64,000 nt of DNA from Rhodococcus sp. G-MC3 (GTDB taxonomy: Bacteria > Actinomycetota > Actinomycetes > Mycobacteriales > Mycobacteriaceae), in contig NZ_JASISW010000007.1 of the NCBI RefSeq assembly GCF_030063335.1, forward strand, positions 231,873 through 295,872, written 5' to 3'. A program made the position numbers and the translations under genes. The stretch's first letter is position 1. Every line of letters starts with the position of its first letter. Positions 60,281-64,000 of this stretch are shown in pieces. The notes below the pieces were generated by a model. It was not told the DNA's origin. It saw only the letters and a program-made list of their open reading frames with translations, and made no database searches.

Positions 60281-60658
60281 CTAGCTGGTCACCAACTTTG
60301 CGGTGCCCGTCAGGGTCCTGACGTCGTAAGACTCCAACGCACCATGCACGTATCGGTCACCTGCGACGTTGCCGCGGGTGGTGTACAGAACCGCGTAGGC
60401 GGTGAAGTCGACCGGATCGTTCTCGATGTTCACGCGAGGCAGGACGACGAGCAGGTGGGTGGAGGAACCGTCGTGTTCTTGCTCGGTGATCGCGCGAACT
60501 TCCCACCCCAGATCCGAACGTGTCACCTGAGTCGATTCGAAGGTGGCACCGCTCAGAACGATCTGTGCGACGAGCACGCCCGCTACCGAGACGGAGTCGA
60601 GGGTTCCCGAGACGTCGTTGCCGTCGAAAACCCAATGGTTGGCTGCTGTGTAGGACAT
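60281..60658 (-). CDS. Hypothetical protein, 125 aa
   Basis: A beta-rich protein starting MSYTAANHWVFDGNDVSG, with alternating hydrophobic strands (VLVAQIVLSGATFES, HLLVVLPRVNIENDPVDFTAYAVLYTT). No signal peptide or known motif is seen. Monocistronic, with a 90-bp gap to the LLM gene. Family not recognised. Confidence 0.55.
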   Translation of the reverse strand: MSYTAANHWVFDGNDVSGTLDSVSVAGVLVAQIVLSGATFESTQVTRSDLGWEVRAITEQEHDGSSTHLLVVLPRVNIENDPVDFTAYAVLYTTRGNVAGDRYVHGALESYDVRTLTGTAKLVTS

Positions 60659-60843
60659 GGCACGAGGTTAGAAGATTTCTTCCCAAAAAACTTTTCCATC
60701 CGACCCATCCACCCGATCGACTGTGGCGAATGCATGATGAGACGCCCGCCGCTGCTGTCGCCCCCGACCGCCGTCAGCTGTGGGCGTCTCCCTATATCTG
60801 GACTCTGTCCAAGAGAAACAAGGACGCTCGGAGATCGCCGGTG

Positions 60844-61740
60844 TCAGGGCCGCGCTCCACGGAGCTGCGACAATCGACTGAGGATGCGCTCGATATCGAG
60901 TCCCGTGCACCCGGCCGCGACGGCGCTCAGTTGCGCAGGCGAGTGGAAAACCATACGAACGTCTCGGTCGTATAGTACGTCGACGAGGTTGGAGAAGCGC
61001 TGGACCGCGTCTCGGTTCGTGTCCGAGAACGGAGGAATATCCGTCACCGCGTCGATGTCGTGCTTGTCGATCATGGCCAGATAGTCACCTGTCGACTTCG
61101 GGGCGTCGCACAGTTCGCTGAAGGTCGCGCCCCGGCCTGGACGCTCCTGCGTCCACGTTCCCCTCGAAAAGTCGGAAACTCTGCTTTTCTCGGCATGGTG
61201 GTTCTCGACAGTTCGGTAGTCGACAGGCCCGTCGACTCGGACCACCTGAAGCTTAGATTTCAGAAGTTCTATCGTCGGCACGAAGGTTTCGTGGAACAAC
61301 GGGTTGGGCAGTAGACCGTCGGGCGGGTAGTTCGACGTGGTCACCAGCGAAATCTTGCGGGCGAACAGCGCGTCGAGTACGCGGGACACCAGCCTTCCGT
61401 CGGCGACGTCGTGGACATGGAACTCGTCGAAACACAGTAGGTCGATCTCGCCCAATAATTCCCCGATAGCGCCTTCGAGAGAGAACCCGTGCCTGAAATA
61501 CGACGCATGGAGATCTCTGAAGAAGCTATGGAAGTGGACGCGGGTCTTTGCGCGAGAATCCACGCTGTCGAAGTAACGGTCGAGCAGCCAGGTCTTTCCT
61601 CGGCCGACGGGTCCCCACAGGTATGCCCCTCCCCACGGGCCGACCCTGTGCGGAGTGGTGAGCACATCGATTGCTGCCAGTTGCGCTGCGTCGAGCCGGT
61701 AGTCGGACTCGAAAGCCTGGCGACTCGCGCTGAGGTCCAT
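60844..61740 (-). CDS. zapE: AFG1-like ATPase, ZapE cell-division family
   Basis: A 298-residue AFG1/ZapE ATPase. Walker A GPVGRGKTWLLD (near residue 44), Walker B IDLLCFDEFHVHD, and the TTSNYPPDGLLPNPLFHETF segment are diagnostic. ZapE associates with the Z-ring during constriction in E. coli. The ATG at 61740 is chosen because the TetR operator lies just beyond. Divergent from the TetR gene, with a perfect palindrome between. Confidence 0.9.
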   Translation of the reverse strand: MDLSASRQAFESDYRLDAAQLAAIDVLTTPHRVGPWGGAYLWGPVGRGKTWLLDRYFDSVDSRAKTRVHFHSFFRDLHASYFRHGFSLEGAIGELLGEIDLLCFDEFHVHDVADGRLVSRVLDALFARKISLVTTSNYPPDGLLPNPLFHETFVPTIELLKSKLQVVRVDGPVDYRTVENHHAEKSRVSDFSRGTWTQERPGRGATFSELCDAPKSTGDYLAMIDKHDIDAVTDIPPFSDTNRDAVQRFSNLVDVLYDRDVRMVFHSPAQLSAVAAGCTGLDIERILSRLSQLRGARP

Positions 61741-61747
61741 GAACTGG

Positions 61748-61765
61748 ACTCTACATCTGTAGAGT
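61748..61765. promoter_or_regulatory. Perfect 18-bp palindrome, probable TetR operator
   Basis: actctaca and tgtagagt are exact inverted arms around tc. It lies 8 bp from the ZapE start and 8 bp from the TetR start, as expected for a shared operator. Confidence 0.75.
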
Positions 61766-61772
61766 AAGGCCG

Positions 61773-62333
61773 ATGGACCGCAGAAGTGTGATTGCCGACG
61801 CAGCGACAACGCTCATCGCCGACTCGGGACTCCGGGCTCTTACCCATCGCGCGATCGACGTTGCCCTCGATTTCCCCGCAGGATCGACGTCGTATTACTT
61901 TCGAACGAAGGACGCATTGCTGGCCGCGGTCACCGAGCGGATCACCGAAATGTCCAGGGCGGATTTCGCGGTGCTCTTCGCCGAAGCCGGGCAGGACCCC
62001 GTCGCGACGACGGTTCGCTACCTCGAACTGCTACTCGACGAAAGGTCTCATCAGATCCGAGCGCGACATGCGCTGCTCGTCGATCCAAGTATTGATCCCG
62101 CGGATCGGGAGAAGCTCGTCGGGTGTCTGTTCTCCATCGAGCGGGCGACTCAACTGTTCGACGACCGGGCGACGGCAGAGGGCTACGTCGCGTTGTGCGA
62201 GGGTCTCGTGATCGCAGGCCTCGGGCGGAAAACAAAAGAGCTGCGAGTTCCGCTGGTCACGTACCTGATGGGTGCAGGAATCGAGGTCAACGGTGTGCGA
62301 GGTAGACGGTCAGTCATGCTTGACGAAACCTGA
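61773..62333 (+). CDS. TetR family transcriptional regulator
   Basis: A 186-residue TetR protein. The HTH is ADAATTLIADSGLRALTHRAIDVALDFPAGSTSYYFRTKDALL (residues 8-52). The C-terminal domain (MSRADFAVLFAEAG, RHALLVDPSIDP) resembles the RutR/YfiR-like C-terminal group. It shares a perfect palindrome with the divergent zapE gene and probably represses both. Its last 24 bp overlap the LuxR remnant. Confidence 0.92.
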   Translation: MDRRSVIADAATTLIADSGLRALTHRAIDVALDFPAGSTSYYFRTKDALLAAVTERITEMSRADFAVLFAEAGQDPVATTVRYLELLLDERSHQIRARHALLVDPSIDPADREKLVGCLFSIERATQLFDDRATAEGYVALCEGLVIAGLGRKTKELRVPLVTYLMGAGIEVNGVRGRRSVMLDET

Positions 62334-62465
62334 TTCGTAGGCGGCGATGGCCGCTTGTGTTCGGTCGCGGACACCGAGTTTCGCGAGAAGTGTTCTCCCA
62401 TAAGTCTTCACGGTCTCGACGCCGATGAACAGATCTTGCGCGACGAGATGTCCGCGCGCAGCGCG
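62310..62465 (-). pseudogene. C-terminal remnant of a LuxR-type response regulator
   Basis: The minus-strand frame, open from a TGA at 62466-62468, encodes 51 residues: GHLVAQDLFIGVETVKTYGR, TLLAKLGVRDRTQAAIAAYE, then SGFVKHD and stop. This is the C-terminal half of a NarL/FixJ HTH, with no start codon and no receiver domain. It is squeezed between the SDR and TetR genes. A deletion remnant. Confidence 0.8.
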
Positions 62466-62472
62466 TCAACCG

Positions 62473-63369
62473 CTAACCTAGGTCGTAGACGACTCCAGTG
62501 AGGTTTTCGCTTACGGCCCATAGCTTTTCGGCGAGTTCCTTGTCCTGGGCCTTGTCCGAAATTTTGGCAGGCCCGGGCGCGCCGCGTGATTCGAACAAGG
62601 ACTTTGGACCCGTGTAGGAACCTGGCCCGCCGCTTTCGAGTGCATACAGCGTGGGAAGTGCACCTGCCTTGGCCGACTGCGAGATGAACTTCAAACCGAT
62701 CGAGGCGGCGAAGGACATGATTCTCGAACTACCCAAGCCATCGGGGCTGGTGTACAACGCTGTTTCGGAGATACCCGGGTGAGCCGCGGTGCTGATGATC
62801 GGCACGCCGGCCTTGTCGAGGCGACGCTGAAGTTCAAGCGCAAAAAGGAGATTCGCGAGCTTGGAATTGGCGTACATCCGCTGAGGGTTGTATCCGTGGG
62901 TGGCTTGGAGGTCGTCGAAGTTCAATTTCGGTGCCTGCTTGTGCGCCACCGAGGAAACCGTGACGACGCGGGCATTGCCCGCAGCGCGAAGGTTGGGGAG
63001 TAGATGGCCGGTCAAGGCGAAGTGGCCCAGGTGATTGGTTCCGAACTGAAGCTCGAATCCGTCTGCCGTTTCTGCCCGCTTCGCGGGCATCATGACACCT
63101 GCGTTGTTGATCAGTGCGTCGATGGTGTCGGGTGCGGACTCGGCGAACGACCGGACCGAACCGAGGTCGGCCAGGTCGAGGTGTGCCGTGTCGACGGTGC
63201 CCTCGGGTGCTTCGGCGGCGATCTTCTGCGCGGCGGCGTTGGCCTTGTCGAGGTTCCGGCACGCTAACGTCACGTGGTCGCCTTGTTTCACCAACTCGAG
63301 AGCGGTGAAGTAGCCGATTCCGGTGTTTCCGCCGGTAAGGATGACACGTCGCTGCTTGTTGTTCGACAC
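62473..63369 (-). CDS. SDR family oxidoreductase (retinol-dehydrogenase-like)
   Basis: About 298 residues starting VSNNKQRRVILTGGNTGIGYF. The TGGNTGIG cofactor loop, NNAGVM, and catalytic YANSKLANLLFA match the long-tailed, WWOX/retinol-dehydrogenase-like SDRs. The C-terminal extension (YTGPKSLFESRGAPGPAK) is common in actinobacterial members. The GTG at 63369 matches the family start. The substrate is unknown. Confidence 0.85.
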   Translation of the reverse strand: MSNNKQRRVILTGGNTGIGYFTALELVKQGDHVTLACRNLDKANAAAQKIAAEAPEGTVDTAHLDLADLGSVRSFAESAPDTIDALINNAGVMMPAKRAETADGFELQFGTNHLGHFALTGHLLPNLRAAGNARVVTVSSVAHKQAPKLNFDDLQATHGYNPQRMYANSKLANLLFALELQRRLDKAGVPIISTAAHPGISETALYTSPDGLGSSRIMSFAASIGLKFISQSAKAGALPTLYALESGGPGSYTGPKSLFESRGAPGPAKISDKAQDKELAEKLWAVSENLTGVVYDLG

Positions 63370-63553
63370 GGCGCCCAGGGTACCTGTGACAAATAGAATC
63401 TGCCCGTGACGTCTGGTCCGGAGGGCGTACCCATCGACTATCTTCCCAGCGGAACCGGGCGTGGGGCCCAGAGCATTGGCCGGGGTCATAGGAGCCCTCG
63501 AGGAGGGTGGGCTCGGCTTGGTGCCCTGGTCGCTCGGCGATACGCGACGTCTT

Positions 63554-63868
63554 CTAGAACGGTGGGGGTTGGTGTTTGTGGCGTTCGGCGATGATGGCGC
63601 GGTGTTCGAGGAATTTGGTGCGTAGGTAGGTGGCGTCGGATCGTGCTCGGGGGTCGGTGATTTCGGCGATGTCGCGGAGTGTGGGTGCTCCGGTGGTGGT
63701 GTCGATGCGTAGTAGTCGGTACCAGTCGGTGTCGTGGTCGGTGATGTTTTGTTCCCACCAGGTGGGTTCGTAGAGTTCGTCGGGTGGTTCGGTGGGCGCG
63801 TTGTCGGGGTTGTTGTTGCCGTTGCTGTCGGGTCCTGTGGCGGCGTCGTCGCAGACGTCTGCCGTGAA
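63554..63868 (-). pseudogene. C-terminal fragment of an unrecognised gene cut by the IS3 element
   Basis: After the transposase stop, the same frame stays open for 104 codons to a TAG. It encodes an Asp/Asn/Pro-rich start followed by WWEQNITDHDTDWYRLLRID, EITDPRARSDATYLRTKFLE and HRAIIAERHKHQPPPF. It looks like a real C-terminus that has lost its front. Codon use (almost all C-ending, giving a GT-rich plus strand) differs from the neighbours. Family not recognised. Confidence 0.55.
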
Positions 63869-64000
63869 TCACCCTAAGTTTTGTGCCGCCTCCAGTTGGG
63901 GCTGATCCTCGGCGTCGAGGTCAGAGTAGTGGAGTGTTTCGTATTCGATCGGGGGCATCTGTCCGATGCTCGAATGCAACCGCCTGTTGTTGTACCAGTC
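63869..64000 (-). mobile_element. IS3-family transposase OrfB, C-terminal end
   Basis: The minus strand at the window edge encodes DWYNNRRLHSSIGQMPPIEY, ETLHYSDLDAEDQPQLEAAQ, NLG, stop. DWYNxxRxHSxxGxxxPxEYE is the standard C-terminal part of the IS3-family DDE integrase domain. The rest of the element lies outside the window. The terminal repeat should be near 63850-63868, but cannot be fixed without the other end. Confidence 0.88.

Noticed and set aside
63486..63872. A 128-codon Arg/His-rich minus-strand frame
   Set aside because: Extreme Arg/His/Thr content from a GT-rich region; the neighbouring frame ending at 63554 reads like a normal protein.

Overview
The window is high-GC actinobacterial chromosome, most like Rhodococcus or a close mycolate-containing relative. 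The evidence is frequent GTG/TTG starts, F420-dependent oxidoreductases (LLM and PPOX types), a 13E12-type HNH endonuclease, an AlkB alkane hydroxylase, an IdeR-type iron box, a second ClpP pair and many small lipid- and hydrocarbon-linked enzymes. No prophage block or CRISPR array is present. The only clear mobile element is an IS3-family transposase end entering at the right edge.

Region by region. 1-7.4 kb: tandem AIM24 proteins, an F420 oxidoreductase, a thiolase, a VOC protein, a secreted HtrA-like protease and an HNH endonuclease. 7.4-15 kb: an XRE regulator divergent from methionine aminopeptidase, then an IclR-controlled operon (C-C lyase, two-subunit aconitase-like hydratase, MHS transporter) that resembles a branched dicarboxylate degradation pathway. 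15-25 kb: DUF72, a Cys-rich protein coupled to a small alarmone synthetase, a DUF5710-SNF2 helicase, an FMN-dependent hydroxy-acid oxidase and a GH13 enzyme. 24.8-27.1 kb: a TPP riboswitch in front of an SDR and a luciferase-like monooxygenase. 28.6-29.3 kb: a free-standing LeuA regulatory domain with a possible attenuator leader. 29.4-39.3 kb: AAA ATPase, AlkB, lipases, amidohydrolase/dienelactone hydrolase, quinone reductase, UbiB kinase with a TetR regulator. 39.1-42.3 kb: a deleted enoyl-CoA hydratase, a ClgR-like regulator, a clpP pair, initiator tRNA and a LON-domain protein. 42.3-53 kb: an A-T-TE single-module NRPS-like enzyme, an ABC exporter, endonuclease IV, an iron-boxed condensation-like protein, DUF309 and an MFS pump. 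53-64 kb: redox enzymes, an AlkA glycosylase, RNase H, an LLM-MarR-pirin operon, ZapE with a TetR regulator, a LuxR remnant, an SDR and the IS3 end.

Most genes are short, independent transcription units, but several show tight translational coupling (ATGA/GTGA overlaps): the hydratase operon, TetR-UbiB, the clpP pair, hydroxy-acid oxidase-GH13, MarR-pirin and Cys-rich protein-alarmone synthetase. Regulatory sites that stand out are the TPP aptamer, an IclR promoter/operator, an iron box, and perfect or near-perfect palindromes between divergent genes.

Two genome-level oddities recur. Short tandem repeats of 14-23 bp sit at or across the 3' ends of many genes. A 25-bp palindrome-containing repeat lies in the same reading frame inside two unrelated proteins. 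The strongest candidates for new biology are the TPP-riboswitch monooxygenase operon, the dicarboxylate operon, the LeuA-domain gene with its leader, and the A-T-TE enzyme.
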